In this document: positions 28,094 through 37,692 of the stretch, piece by piece | Layout: the number at the start of each line of letters is the position of its first letter | How positions within the stretch are numbered: the first letter of the stretch is position 1 | NCBI GenBank assembly: GCA_945861895.1 | Contig: CAMAWF010000014.1 | Location: 1 to 55,216, forward strand | Reading direction: 5' to 3' | Length of the DNA: 55,216 bases | Source of the DNA: Rhizobium sp. Q54 | Lineage (GTDB): Bacteria > Pseudomonadota > Alphaproteobacteria > Rhizobiales > Xanthobacteraceae | Made by a program: the position numbers and the translations under genes | The notes under the pieces: generated by a model | What the model was told of the DNA's origin: nothing | Databases searched by the model: none | What the model saw: only the letters and a program-made list of their open reading frames with translations

Positions 28094-29186
28094 GTCCAGG
28101 TTCCTGAATTGATTTATTTTGGCCGGGAGCAAGCGGCTCCGTGGAAACTTGCATCTCGCGGGCAAGACGCACCAGCATTTCGGCGACAGCCGGTGTCAGT
28201 CTGATCTGCCCGGCGGCGTTTTGGCGCTTGCGCCATTCCGGTTCGCCGGGGGCGAACAGCTGCGAAACGCCCGGAGCGCGCTGTCCGGAGCGGATATGTT
28301 CGGCTGCTGCGGCGGCGGCGGCGCGAACCGATGCCGGATCGGCGAAATGCGCCACATCGATCGCCATGAACAGGTGGGAGGAATCGTACGGAGTGGCAGG
28401 GTCGCCGTAGAGCGGCTTCACGGCGCCCCCGGTCGCGCCGCCTGAGAGCAATCCGCACAACAGGTCGAGCACAAATGCCAGGCCGAACCCCTTCGGCCCG
28501 CCGGATGGGAGCAGCATGCCGGCAATGGCCTCCGCGGGGCTTGTTGTGCGGCTGCCGTCGGATTTCACCGCCCAGGTGTCGGGAATCTTTTCGCCGGCTT
28601 TCTCCGCCATGCGGATCTTGCCCATGGCGGCTTCGCTGGTCGCCATGTCGAGCACAATCGGGATCGACCCACTGGTGGGGACCGCGATGGCGATCGGGTT
28701 GTTGCCGACGACGCGCTCCGCGCCGCCCGGCGCCGGCATCAACGGCCGCGTGTTGCACGCCACGATGCCGATACAATCCGCCTCCGCGGCCTGGATGGCG
28801 AACCGGCGCGCGGCTCCGAAATGAAACCCGTGGCGGACGGCAACAATGCCGGCGCCAAATCGCCGGGCGCGGTCGATTGCGAGCTTGATCGCCTGATCGC
28901 CGGTCAGATGCCCGAGCGCATGCCGGGCATCGAGCACAACCGCTGCATCGTTGTCCGATACGATCACGCCCAACTCCTCGGTCGATACCGAACCTTGCCT
29001 GATCCGCTCCAAATACATGTCAACCAGCATGACGCCGTGCGAAGCAAGCCCGTCGAGATCGGCGTCAACCAGGCCCTGCGCGACCATTTGCGCCGACCGC
29101 TCCGGCAATCCGCCTGCCACGAATATGCGCGTCACCAGCGCACTCAGCCGTTCGGCCGATATGGTAATGCTGTCGCTTTTCGTCAT
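28080..29186 (-). CDS. Ldh2/malate-L-lactate dehydrogenase family oxidoreductase
   Basis: A 368-residue NAD(P)-dependent dehydrogenase of the PF02615 family, which includes ureidoglycolate dehydrogenase (AllD), sulfolactate dehydrogenase and imino-acid reductases. Recognisable segments are DGLASHGV near residue 50, GHLTGDQAIKLAI, FHFGAARRFA, GGAERVVGNNPIAIAVP and GPKGFGLAFVLDLLCG. The usual Arg shortly after SHG is replaced by Leu (SHGVMLV), which may change substrate choice. It is the first gene of the minus-strand series running down to the ring hydrolases. Oxidation of a hydroxy acid or reduction of an imine is likely. Confidence 0.88.
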   Translation of the reverse strand: MTKSDSITISAERLSALVTRIFVAGGLPERSAQMVAQGLVDADLDGLASHGVMLVDMYLERIRQGSVSTEELGVIVSDNDAAVVLDARHALGHLTGDQAIKLAIDRARRFGAGIVAVRHGFHFGAARRFAIQAAEADCIGIVACNTRPLMPAPGGAERVVGNNPIAIAVPTSGSIPIVLDMATSEAAMGKIRMAEKAGEKIPDTWAVKSDGSRTTSPAEAIAGMLLPSGGPKGFGLAFVLDLLCGLLSGGATGGAVKPLYGDPATPYDSSHLFMAIDVAHFADPASVRAAAAAAAEHIRSGQRAPGVSQLFAPGEPEWRKRQNAAGQIRLTPAVAEMLVRLAREMQVSTEPLAPGQNKSIQEPGHAQA

Positions 29187-29271
29187 GTAAAATCGGAGCG
29201 TTTCGATGTAATGGAGATATCACGCATGAAATTGCCTGGTGACATGAGATGCAAAATATTTCCGGTCGGAT

Positions 29272-30006
29272 TTATTTTATTTCTTTCCCGTTTGACGTCC
29301 TCAGCTTCATCGTGCGGCCAACCTCATTCAGCGACTTGGCCACGCGTTCCGCCGTCCGATCGATTTGAGCGCGCAGCAATTGGGTTGCGCGCGCGGTATT
29401 CCGGCTCAACGCCGCACGCATGATTTGCTCATGCTCGCTGAGATCGTTGCGCGGCGGCAGCTTCGAGATCACCGACAAGGCGACGTAGCGCTCGGCCTGG
29501 TCAACCAATCCCTCTCGAATGGCCAGCAGTTTTGGAGAACCGCACGCTGCGACCAGCGCGGCATGAAAATTTCGATGCTCTTTCGACCAGGCGACACTCA
29601 GCGCCCTGCTCGCAGCACGGTCGAGCTTGTTCTGGCGCGACAGCCGATGCAGGGCGCCCAGCAGATTGGCCTCCCATTCGACGCCGCCCAATTCGATCGA
29701 CCAGCGCAATGCGATGGACTCGATTTCAATGCGCGTACGCATCAAATCGAAAAGCTGTTCGCGCGAAACCGGAGAAACCCGAAAGCCCTTGTTTTGCTCG
29801 AGCGAAACCAGTCCTTCGGCTTGCAGCCGCATCAACGCCTCGCGGATGGGACTGCCGCCCATCCCATAGCGCTCGCGCAAAGCCTCGACGCGCAGCCGTT
29901 CATCCGGCATCAAGCGGCAAGCCATGATGTCGGCGCGCAGTTGACGAAACACGGTTGCATTGATGGTGAGTTCGGAGGCGTCGCCGTAATTGTGCGCTAC
30001 TGTCAT
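29272..30006 (-). CDS. GntR-family transcriptional regulator, FCD subfamily
   Basis: A 244-residue repressor-type regulator. The winged helix is at residues 20-80 (RLRVEALRERYGMGGSPIREALMRLQAEGL), and the FCD ligand domain lies from about 90 on with helices that carry metal-ligand His residues. The ATG at 30006 is chosen for its AGAAGG ribosome binding site; an upstream start at 30030 is possible. FCD members respond to small carboxylates. It lies directly upstream of the Ldh-type operon on the same strand and is the best candidate for its regulator. Confidence 0.88.
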   Translation of the reverse strand: MTVAHNYGDASELTINATVFRQLRADIMACRLMPDERLRVEALRERYGMGGSPIREALMRLQAEGLVSLEQNKGFRVSPVSREQLFDLMRTRIEIESIALRWSIELGGVEWEANLLGALHRLSRQNKLDRAASRALSVAWSKEHRNFHAALVAACGSPKLLAIREGLVDQAERYVALSVISKLPPRNDLSEHEQIMRAALSRNTARATQLLRAQIDRTAERVAKSLNEVGRTMKLRTSNGKEIK

Positions 30007-30165
30007 TTGACCTTCTTTGAGCCCCGGCAAGGCCTGGCAGGAATCTACGCAACCACGGCCATAATCTCCAATTTATCGGGTATCGCAGGGATTGGCTATA
30101 ATCAATCAGATTTTCGAAACCAAGCCAACAGACCGCTTATTGCAATGTAAGGGCGACCCGGCATT

Positions 30166-30840
30166 TTAGCCAATATGCTCCCGCAGGAAATCCAGCGTCC
30201 GCCGCAGCGCCAGCGCAGCGCTGGCCGCATGATAATTGGGAGTTTCGTCGCAATTGAACCCGTGACTGGCGGGATAAACCTGAATTTCGACATCGGCGCC
30301 GTGCGCGGCGCGCAGCCGGCCGGCATGTTCAAGCGTCGCCAGCGGATCGCGTTCGCCGAAATGCATCAGGACCGGGCAGCGCGGCTTTTCATCGATGTGG
30401 GGAGCAATCTGCGTGCCGTAATAACAGACCGCCGCCGCAATTTTTTCGATCTGCCCCGCCGACCGCCAGGCGATCGTACCGCCCCAGCAATAGCCGAGCA
30501 CCGCAATTTTGCCTGCGCCGTTCATATGGTCGCGCGCGGCAATAACATCGGAAAAAACCTGCTCCCAACCGATCTTGCTGCGAAGCTCGCGCCCGGTCAC
30601 TGCGTCGTCCTTCGAATAGCCAAGCTCGACGCCCGGACGAACACGGTCGAAAAAAGCCGGCGCGACGACATGATAGCCTTGCGCAGCATAGCCGTCGCAA
30701 ACGCTGCGGACATGCCGGGTGACGCCAAAAATCTCCTGCGCCAACAGCAACCCGCCACGCGGCGGACTGGCAGGCCGCGCTTCGTATGCGGACAGAATAT
30801 GTCCATCCCGCGCGTTGAGCGATATCATCCGGCCTGTCAT
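30166..30840 (-). CDS. Dienelactone hydrolase family protein
   Basis: A 224-residue alpha/beta hydrolase with the dienelactone hydrolase triad: Cys118 (LGYCWGG), Asp165 (FGERDP) and His193 (ASHGFN), and the activating Glu36 (QEIFG). The family opens dienelactones in aromatic breakdown and related cyclic esters. It lies upstream of the GntR gene on the same strand with a 159-bp gap, so it may be a separate transcript. It fits the ring-opening theme of the region. Confidence 0.9.
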   Translation of the reverse strand: MTGRMISLNARDGHILSAYEARPASPPRGGLLLAQEIFGVTRHVRSVCDGYAAQGYHVVAPAFFDRVRPGVELGYSKDDAVTGRELRSKIGWEQVFSDVIAARDHMNGAGKIAVLGYCWGGTIAWRSAGQIEKIAAAVCYYGTQIAPHIDEKPRCPVLMHFGERDPLATLEHAGRLRAAHGADVEIQVYPASHGFNCDETPNYHAASAALALRRTLDFLREHIG

Positions 30841-31015
30841 TTTCGAACCGTGTCTTTGCCATGTCTATGCCGGCCGGAAGCAAAACCAACCACTGCACCG
30901 CATCGATTGCGGGGGAAATTAAACGATCGAGGACGGGCTTGGCTATTGCGGCACCGGCAAGGATATTCTCATTTAGAGCTACGCCCGAATAAGCGGCGAA
31001 CGGACAGGAGTGACG

Positions 31016-32290
31016 ATGACCAAACGGACCGTCCTGAAGCCGACGGGATTACCCGCCGCCGCCGAACAGACTTATGGCGTTCGCTACGGCAATTGGGTGT
31101 TCGTTTCGGCCATTATGGCAACCGATTTCCGCTCCGGTCTGGTCCCGCAGGTTCGCGGCAATCCCGCCATCCCGCTTGCGGGCGAAGAAGTCACAATCCG
31201 TGAAACAAAATACATTTACCAGACCATCCAAACGGTTCTGGCGGCGGCCGGCACGGATATCCAGAACGGCGTCCGGATCGATCAGTATCCGGTTTCGCGC
31301 AGCGCCGTCGATCCCTATCATGTGGCGCGCAAGAACATCCTGAAGCCGCCGCGCCCGGCAAGCACGTCGGTCGATATTCTCGGATTGCTGTCGCCGGAAG
31401 CAACCATCCAGGTCGAGACGATCGCCATCGTGCCGGCGCCGGGATTTCAAAAAGAAGGCATCAATACCGACAAGATTCCGCAGCCGCTGGCGGGCTACTC
31501 GCCCGCGGTCCGCGCCGGAGATTTCGTTTTTTTGGCGGGCCAGGTGCCGACCGACTGGAAATCCGGCATTGCGCCGGAAGCGCGCGTCGATCCGAATTTC
31601 TGGGAAGGCAGCAGAATTGAACGCGAGACCCGCTACATTCTCAAGAACATGGCGCTGACGCTGGAAGCGGCCGGCTCGTCGATGCCAAACGTAGTAAAGG
31701 CGGGGGTTTATCTCACCGATATCGACGATCTGCCGCGCTTCGACCGGGTCTGGCGCGAAGCGTTTCCCGATGCTCCGCCGGCACGCACGGTTTTCCCGAT
31801 CCGCAGCCTGGGCGTCACCGAGAGTTGCGTCGAAATAAATTTCGTCGCGGTGACGGACGATGGAAAAACCAAAAAGGAAATCATCAGCACCAAATCGGCC
31901 CGATCGCCGATTTTCCATGAATCGCAAGCGGTGCGTGCCGGTGAATTTCTGTTCCTGTCCGGCCTGATGGCTGCCGACGAAAATGGCTTGATCGACGCCG
32001 CGCGGATCAATCCCGGCTACCCCTACGACCGCAACACCGCTGCGTCCCAGATGGATGATATTATGGCGCAGGCTCAAGCGATTTGCCGTGCCGCTGGCAC
32101 GGATATCGGCCGCGCGCTACGCGTCCTCAACGTTCACACCAATCTGAACGAATACTACGCCGCCAAAGAGGTCCGCCGGCGCTGTTTCCCCGACGGCGAA
32201 CCTGCCACCGCCACAATTCTTGTTGCCGCGCCGCTACAAATCCCCGGCTGCTCGATATTGACCGATCTGTGGGTTGCCATGGAGCCCTAA
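31016..32290 (+). CDS. Triple RidA-domain fusion protein
   Basis: A 424-residue protein counted from the ATG at 31016, with GGAG upstream; the GTG at 31010 overlaps this site. It consists of three successive RidA-like domains, at about residues 10-140, 150-280 and 292-424. Each has the family's hydrophobic VFVSA/VFLAGQ/LFLSG strand, an AAGTDI-type helix and a beta-strand end. RidA proteins are homotrimers with active sites between subunits, so this chain may fold as a single-chain trimer. Only the middle domain keeps the catalytic Arg (Arg257 in PPARTV); the others have PAS and PAT. It starts the plus-strand unit and probably handles enamine or imine intermediates. Confidence 0.85.
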   Translation: MTKRTVLKPTGLPAAAEQTYGVRYGNWVFVSAIMATDFRSGLVPQVRGNPAIPLAGEEVTIRETKYIYQTIQTVLAAAGTDIQNGVRIDQYPVSRSAVDPYHVARKNILKPPRPASTSVDILGLLSPEATIQVETIAIVPAPGFQKEGINTDKIPQPLAGYSPAVRAGDFVFLAGQVPTDWKSGIAPEARVDPNFWEGSRIERETRYILKNMALTLEAAGSSMPNVVKAGVYLTDIDDLPRFDRVWREAFPDAPPARTVFPIRSLGVTESCVEINFVAVTDDGKTKKEIISTKSARSPIFHESQAVRAGEFLFLSGLMAADENGLIDAARINPGYPYDRNTAASQMDDIMAQAQAICRAAGTDIGRALRVLNVHTNLNEYYAAKEVRRRCFPDGEPATATILVAAPLQIPGCSILTDLWVAMEP

Positions 32291-32391
32291 ACCCTACTGA
32301 TGGCCCAAACCGGCGCCGCGCGGCAAATCATCACAGCCACCGGATTTGTCCAACCACCGGCAAATGTGGGCATCAACCCGAAACCAGCGCG

Positions 32392-32413
32392 AATATCGGG
32401 AAATACCGATATT
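32392..32413. promoter_or_regulatory. Candidate operator AATATCGG-N6-CCGATATT
   Basis: Perfect 8-bp inverted arms with a 6-bp spacer lie 12 bp upstream of the TTGACA at 32426. The placement suits an activator or repressor of the monooxygenase promoter. The half-site CCGATAT is shared with the palindrome at 16536-16561 but in opposite order. Confidence 0.5.
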
Positions 32414-32425
32414 TTCGAAAATCCA

Positions 32426-32455
32426 TTGACACGTGGAAATTGTGAATGCGATGAT
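32426..32455 (+). promoter_or_regulatory. Sigma-70-like promoter for the monooxygenase
   Basis: The -35 box is TTGACA at 32426-32431 (perfect), followed 18 bp later by GATGAT at 32450-32455 (4 of 6 matches to TATAAT). It points toward the gene at 32617. Confidence 0.4.
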
Positions 32456-32616
32456 TTTTCATAGTCCAGGCAAGGGGTAAAATTCGGCTGCAACCGCCGC
32501 AGCCACGCTGACGTAGACTTGCACCGCAGCTACACTTGAGCCCGGTCCCGCTTAATGCACCCAAAACCCGAGAAGTTCCGGTCGAATGAATAACCATTGG
32601 CTTGGCGTCATCTGAA

Positions 32617-34227
32617 ATGAAAAACGACGCGTTTCCATTAAGCAGCAATCTTCCCGTTGCAATTGTCGGGGCTGGTCCGGTCGGGTTCACAACGGCGCTC
32701 GCGCTTGATTATTATAATATTCCCTTTGTCCTGTTCGAAGCCAACCTTGAGGTCTCCCGCGAAACCAAGGCCGGCACCACGCTGACGCGCACTTTGGAAA
32801 TCTGGCAGCGGTTCGGCGCCGCCGCAAAAATCCTCACCAAGGCGCTCCGGGTCGATGAGATCGGCGACATCGACCGCGCAACGAACAAAACGCGGCGTTC
32901 GGTCAAATTGCATCTGCTGGGCGACGAAACCAGATTTCCGTTCGTGGTCAATTTGCCGCAGCACGACATGGAGCCGGTCCTGCGCGAATGCGTCTCGAAC
33001 TCCGGCGTCGGCGCGGTGCATTTCGGGCATCGATTGACCGATTTCACCCAGCACGACGACCGCGTCGAGCTGCATCTCGAAACCACGTCCGGAAAAAAGA
33101 CCGTCGAGGCGAGCTATCTTCTTGCCTGCGACGGCGGACGCAGCACGGTGCGGGACAGGCTCGGCGTCGCGGTAAAAGGACAGTCCTTTCCGGAACGCTA
33201 TTCGCTGGTCGATCTCAAAGTGGATCTCGACATCGAAAACCCGCGGGATTTTCCTTATCTTGCGTATTTCAGCGACGCCAAGGAATGGATGATTCTCGTT
33301 CGCCAGCCGCAATGCTGGCGCTTTTTGTATCCGCTGCCGCAGGGCCAAAAGGACTATTCGATCGACGATCTGCGCGACAAGGCCGTACATTTCATCGGCA
33401 AGGTTTCGAACGTCGAAGTGCTCGGCAGCAACATCTACAACATCCACCATCGTGTCGCCGAAAAATGGCGGGTCAATCGGGTTATGCTGCTGGGCGATGC
33501 CGCTCATCTCATTACGCCGATGTGGGCGCTCGGATTGAACACCGGCATTCTCGACGCCAACAGCATTGCTTGGCGCATGGCATGGTTGTTGCGTGGATGG
33601 GCCGACGAAAGCCTTCTGGACTCGTATGAAAGCGAGCAGAAGCCGGTCGCCGAACAGGGCTCCGGCGAAATGGCGGAAGCGGCAAGGGCATACATGGCCA
33701 GCAAGTCGAAGGACGTTAAGGCGATGTCCGAACACGACTGGGGCAATGCCTATACGCGTTCGCTGCTCGGCGTGCGCCTTGGCCTCACAGACTCCGGCAA
33801 CTGGTCGATGGTGAAATCTTTTGCCGCGCCGCCGCCGGTCGAGGTCGGCGACCGCGCGCCCGATGGATTACTGCATGACAGCGCGGGCCGGGAAATCAGG
33901 TTGCACGACCTGTTCGGGCGCTCATTCGTCGCGCTCTACTTCACCGACACACGCCGCCGGCCCGATATCCCGCGAAACGATACGCCCTGGCTCACGCATT
34001 ATGCGGTGTCGCGCTGGGATGCCCCACTCGACTCCAATATTCGCGACCGTTCTTTGCTCGATCCAGGCAGCCGGATCGCCCAGCGTTATGGCTGCGCGGC
34101 AGATACGATGGTTTTGGTCCGTCCGGACGACCACATCGCGGCAATCGAACCGATGGCCCCGGGCAGGGCACAGGCGGCATACCGCGCCGCGATCGGGCTG
34201 CGTCATCGCGAGGCGGTGCCGGCATGA
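32617..34227 (+). CDS. FAD-dependent monooxygenase (aromatic hydroxylase type)
   Basis: A 536-residue flavoprotein. GAGPVGFTTALAL near residue 18 binds the FAD adenine half, LACDGGRSTVRDRLG is the DG motif, and LLGDAAHLITPMWALGLNTG is the GD motif for the ribityl chain. Together these are the class A flavin hydroxylase set (phenol hydroxylase, MhpA, PheA types). The last 135 residues look like the thioredoxin-like tail of that group (VEVGDRAPDGLLHDSAGREI, LDPGSRIAQRYGC). It should insert one oxygen atom into a ring using NAD(P)H. The start at 32617 has no strong ribosome binding site and is uncertain. Its stop overlaps the SDR gene (ATGA). Confidence 0.9.
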   Translation: MKNDAFPLSSNLPVAIVGAGPVGFTTALALDYYNIPFVLFEANLEVSRETKAGTTLTRTLEIWQRFGAAAKILTKALRVDEIGDIDRATNKTRRSVKLHLLGDETRFPFVVNLPQHDMEPVLRECVSNSGVGAVHFGHRLTDFTQHDDRVELHLETTSGKKTVEASYLLACDGGRSTVRDRLGVAVKGQSFPERYSLVDLKVDLDIENPRDFPYLAYFSDAKEWMILVRQPQCWRFLYPLPQGQKDYSIDDLRDKAVHFIGKVSNVEVLGSNIYNIHHRVAEKWRVNRVMLLGDAAHLITPMWALGLNTGILDANSIAWRMAWLLRGWADESLLDSYESEQKPVAEQGSGEMAEAARAYMASKSKDVKAMSEHDWGNAYTRSLLGVRLGLTDSGNWSMVKSFAAPPPVEVGDRAPDGLLHDSAGREIRLHDLFGRSFVALYFTDTRRRPDIPRNDTPWLTHYAVSRWDAPLDSNIRDRSLLDPGSRIAQRYGCAADTMVLVRPDDHIAAIEPMAPGRAQAAYRAAIGLRHREAVPA

Positions 34228-34988
34228 CGATTTCCGTTTCATACCGGTTTGACGACGCGGTCGTTCTGATTACCGGCGCCGGGAGCGGCATCGGCGCCGC
34301 TCTCGCGCGGCATTGCGCGCGTGAAGGCGCAACCGTCATCGCGGTCGACCGGCGCCACGAACCGCTTTTGAGCAAGATGGAGAACAGCGTACGCGATCGG
34401 ATCGATTTGCGCGCGGTCGATGTTTCCAATGAAGCCGATGTCGCCGCGATGCTCGACGACGTCAAACGAAAATATCCGCGGCTCGATGCGGCCGTGCTTG
34501 GCGCCGCAATCCAATATCGCACGGACCTCGATCAGATGTCGCCCGCCCAGTGGCGCGAGGTCATCGATATCAATCTCAACGGCGTATTCTATTGTCTTCA
34601 GGGCATCATTCCGCTCCTCAAAGCCCAGCGAGGCGGCTCGATCGTTGCATTCACGTCCGGCCTCGCGCTCACCGGCTGGGCTGGCGCCGGCGCATATGCC
34701 GCGAGCAAGGCCGCATTGATTGGATTGATAAAATCCGTGGCGCACGAGCTGAAAGACTTTAACGTCCGCGCCAACGTGCTATCGCCGGGCGTGCGCGCGA
34801 CGCCTATTTTTCTCGACGTGAGCAGCCAGGACGAGCGCGAGTTTTACCGCCGGACGATCGGCGTCAGCGAACCGGAGGGCGTCGTTCCCACCCTGCTCTA
34901 CCTGATTTCGGACGCTTCGGTGAATTTGACCGGGGTCGTCATCGAACACCGGATTTCGCCTGCGAGCGAGCGCGTGGCGCTCTCTTGA
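34224..34988 (+). CDS. Short-chain dehydrogenase/reductase
   Basis: A 254-residue NAD(P)-dependent oxidoreductase. TGAGSGIG at residues 17-24 is the cofactor loop, and Ser145, Tyr158 and Lys162 (YAASK) form the catalytic set. The usual NNAG motif is replaced by LGAAI. The ATG overlaps the monooxygenase stop by 4 bp, so the two are made together and probably act in succession, for example oxidising a hydroxylated product. Confidence 0.92.
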   Translation: MTISVSYRFDDAVVLITGAGSGIGAALARHCAREGATVIAVDRRHEPLLSKMENSVRDRIDLRAVDVSNEADVAAMLDDVKRKYPRLDAAVLGAAIQYRTDLDQMSPAQWREVIDINLNGVFYCLQGIIPLLKAQRGGSIVAFTSGLALTGWAGAGAYAASKAALIGLIKSVAHELKDFNVRANVLSPGVRATPIFLDVSSQDEREFYRRTIGVSEPEGVVPTLLYLISDASVNLTGVVIEHRISPASERVALS

Positions 34989-35045
34989 TCTTGCTACAAC
35001 AAACCGGAACAATGAAAGAAAATGCAGATTGGAAAGGAGACTGAA

Positions 35046-36074
35046 ATGTTGAAACTGGTAACAACTATCATTTGCTCCACTTGGCTGCTGCTCGGTGGAG
35101 TTGTCGGCGACACGCGGCCTGCGCACGCGCAAGGCCAAAAGATGACGGACATCACCTTCGCGCTCGATTTCATCGTCCTGGGTCGGCACTCGCCTTTGTT
35201 TGCCGCGCTCGAGAAGGGCTACTACAGGGAAGAGGGATTGAACGTCAAAATGATCCCAGCCAAAGGGACCGCCGAGGCCATTCAAAACGTTGAGAGCGGA
35301 GTGGCGCAGCTCGGATTCATCGATGTGCCCAGCCTGGTGATCGCCCGCGCCAACGGGGCGACCGTGAAGGTTGTATCGGTGATCTATCAAAAAGCACCGT
35401 TCACGATCTTCTCCCTCGATACCGGCGCGAACGTGACGACGCTGAAGGGTCTTGAGGGGCTGAAGGTCGGTACCAGCTCGGGAAGTTTCGTATCGAACAT
35501 CGTCAAGGCGATGATGCGGAAGAACGGTCTCGATCCGAACAAACTTGAAACCATCAATGTCGAACCGTCCGCGCGCATCGCGATGCTGGCCTCGGGCAAG
35601 ATTCCCTCGGTCGATTTCTACATCATGTCGAAGCCCGGAATTGACCGTGCAGTGAAGGATGCGAAAGTCCGCACGCTGCTGTTGGCGGACTTCGGCCTCG
35701 ATCTTTATTCCAACGGGATCGGCGCCAAGGAATCCTACTTGAAGGAGAATCCTGAAATCGTGAAGAAGTTCGTCAGGGCAACGCTGCGCGGCTATCAGTT
35801 CGCCTTCAAGAACCCGAAAGAAACGGCGGAACTCGCGAGGATCACCGCCAAAGCGCTGAACGACGATATCACCATCGAGGAATTGAAAATCGTCGAAGAC
35901 CTGACGATTACCCCTGACGTCAAAAAGAACGGTATCGGTTCGTTCACCGCCGAAAAGATGAAATCGTCCGTTGAGTGGATGGTTGAAAACGGCGGCTTCC
36001 CCAAGGAAAAAGCGCCGAAACCGCAAGACGTCTACGCAATCGGCTTCATGCCTGCAAAACCGATCCTGCCCTGA
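35046..36074 (+). CDS. ABC transporter substrate-binding protein (NMT1/SsuA type)
   Basis: A 342-residue periplasmic protein counted from the ATG at 35046, which has GGAG upstream. Its signal peptide ends near RPAHAQ. It has the NMT1 pattern: FALDFIVLGRHSPLFAALEKGYY, AQLGFIDVPSL and GLKVGTSSGSFVSN. It is followed by its ATPase and permease genes and forms a complete uptake system with them. Nitrogenous small organics are typical substrates of this family, and the location beside the monooxygenase suggests the pathway substrate. Confidence 0.92.
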   Translation: MLKLVTTIICSTWLLLGGVVGDTRPAHAQGQKMTDITFALDFIVLGRHSPLFAALEKGYYREEGLNVKMIPAKGTAEAIQNVESGVAQLGFIDVPSLVIARANGATVKVVSVIYQKAPFTIFSLDTGANVTTLKGLEGLKVGTSSGSFVSNIVKAMMRKNGLDPNKLETINVEPSARIAMLASGKIPSVDFYIMSKPGIDRAVKDAKVRTLLLADFGLDLYSNGIGAKESYLKENPEIVKKFVRATLRGYQFAFKNPKETAELARITAKALNDDITIEELKIVEDLTITPDVKKNGIGSFTAEKMKSSVEWMVENGGFPKEKAPKPQDVYAIGFMPAKPILP

Positions 36075-36108
36075 TAAACGGGCCGTAACAAAACGAAGTG
36101 AAGCAATC

Positions 36109-36921
36109 GTGGATGTAAACCGCGCGTCAGCCCCGAGGGGGGGCCTGGAGAATTCTCAGCCTCCCCTCGGGCGGGTCGTCAACGCCGCCAAGGTGTTCGA
36201 AACCGGCACGGCCCAGTCCGTGCTGGCGGTGAAGGATGTTTCATTCGAGTTTCGCAAAGGCGAACTCGTGTCGCTGCTTGGTCCCAGCGGCTGCGGCAAG
36301 ACGACCGTCCTCAAGATGATGGGCGGATTGGTGCCGGCCACCAGCGGGCTGCTTGAACTCGGTGGGATAAAAATCACCAAGCCCTACCCCGGCGTCGGTG
36401 TTGTGTTTCAATCCCCCACCCTCATGCCGTGGCGAAGCGTTATTGGAAACGTTCTTTTTCCAATGGAAGTTCTTGGCAAGAATGACGCGAAGGCAAAGGC
36501 CCGCGCGCATGAAATTCTGGAACTCGTTGGGCTGGGTGGCTTCGAAAATGCTTACCCAAGGCAACTCTCAGGCGGGATGCAGCAACGCGTCGCGCTTTGC
36601 CGTGCCATCATCCATGAGCCATCCATTCTGCTCATGGACGAACCGTTCGGTGCGCTCGATGAGCTGACCAGGCTGGAAATGAACGATTTGCTGCTCGATA
36701 TCCGCCGCGTCACCGGCGCAACGGTGATTTTCGTAACCCATAGCATTTCGGAGGCTATTTATTTGTCCGATCGGGTCCTGGTGTTCTCCAAGCGCCCCGC
36801 GGTCATTGCGTTGCGGCTTGAAATCGACATTGCCTATCCGCGCACGTCGAAAGTCCGCTTTCTCGATAAATTCACGGAGTTTGAAAGAAAGGCCGGAGTT
36901 GCCCTTGGGGTCGTAAAGTGA
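36109..36921 (+). CDS. ABC transporter ATP-binding protein
   Basis: A 270-residue ATPase counted from a GTG at 36109; longer starts would run into the preceding gene. Walker A is GPSGCGKTT, the Q-loop is in VVFQSPTLMPW, the signature is LSGGMQQR and Walker B is ILLMDEPFGALD, with the switch His in VTHS. It belongs to the nitrate/sulfonate/taurine group. It overlaps the permease start by one base (TGATG), as is usual for such operons. Confidence 0.93.
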   Translation: MDVNRASAPRGGLENSQPPLGRVVNAAKVFETGTAQSVLAVKDVSFEFRKGELVSLLGPSGCGKTTVLKMMGGLVPATSGLLELGGIKITKPYPGVGVVFQSPTLMPWRSVIGNVLFPMEVLGKNDAKAKARAHEILELVGLGGFENAYPRQLSGGMQQRVALCRAIIHEPSILLMDEPFGALDELTRLEMNDLLLDIRRVTGATVIFVTHSISEAIYLSDRVLVFSKRPAVIALRLEIDIAYPRTSKVRFLDKFTEFERKAGVALGVVK

Positions 36922-37688
36922 TGCGCAACAATGTCCTCCGAATTCTTTATCCATGCATAGGCGCCGCGATTATTCTGCTCGCCTGGCACTATTACATAAT
37001 CTTGTTCAAAGTTTCGGTCGTTGTGCTGCCAAGCCCTTGGGCGGTCGCCGTCGCTATTTTTTCCTATGCACACATCTTGCTGACTGAGTCCTGGATTACA
37101 TTTCTGGAATGCATTTACGGATTTATGCTTGCGATGTGCATCGGCATCCCCATCGCGGTGATCATGACATATTCACGCGTATTGAATTCAATGTTTTATC
37201 CGCTGCTGGTCGCAAGCCAGTCGATTCCCAAGGTTGCGCTGGCGCCAATACTCTTGGTCTGGTTTGGCACCGGTATCGAATCCAAACTTGCCATGGTGTT
37301 CGTGATTGCGTTCTTTCCCATCGTGGTCGACACCGCCACCGGCCTGCGCACGACCTCACCGGAACTTCTTGAGTTGGCCCGTTCTCTGCAAAGTTCCCGG
37401 CTGCAGACCTTCTTCAAGATTCAGCTCCCCTCCGCGCTGCCATTCATGTTTTCCGGAGCGAAGATCGCCGTCACCTTGGCTGTCATCGGGGCCGTTATTG
37501 GAGAATTCATCGGCTCGAATGCAGGCCTCGGCAATCTGCTCCTGACTGCCAACTCGCAGATGAACACGGCGCTCGCCTGGGCCGCCCTCGTCATATTGAG
37601 CGTTCTCGGCATGATCCTTTATGCCGCAGTCGTCCTTGCCGAACGTATTCTGATGCCCTGGGGACACGGCAGCGAAGAAAAGCACTGA
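36921..37688 (+). CDS. ABC transporter permease
   Basis: A 255-residue inner-membrane permease of the SsuC/TauC class with about six membrane segments. The EAA-like motif contacting the ATPase is around ELLELARSLQSSRLQTFFKI. It is the last gene of the 35046-37688 transporter operon. The M24 gene on the other strand ends 4 bp away, with no terminator between the two. Confidence 0.92.
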   Translation: MRNNVLRILYPCIGAAIILLAWHYYIILFKVSVVVLPSPWAVAVAIFSYAHILLTESWITFLECIYGFMLAMCIGIPIAVIMTYSRVLNSMFYPLLVASQSIPKVALAPILLVWFGTGIESKLAMVFVIAFFPIVVDTATGLRTTSPELLELARSLQSSRLQTFFKIQLPSALPFMFSGAKIAVTLAVIGAVIGEFIGSNAGLGNLLLTANSQMNTALAWAALVILSVLGMILYAAVVLAERILMPWGHGSEEKH

Positions 37689-37692
37689 TCGT

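Larger units (their letters stand above)
32291..32616 (+). other. Intergenic region with promoter and operator
   Basis: This 326-bp gap holds no gene. It contains the inverted repeat at 32392-32413 and a promoter-like TTGACA at 32426-32431, so the monooxygenase and SDR genes probably have their own regulated promoter. The last 150 bp before the start codon show nothing distinct. Confidence 0.5.
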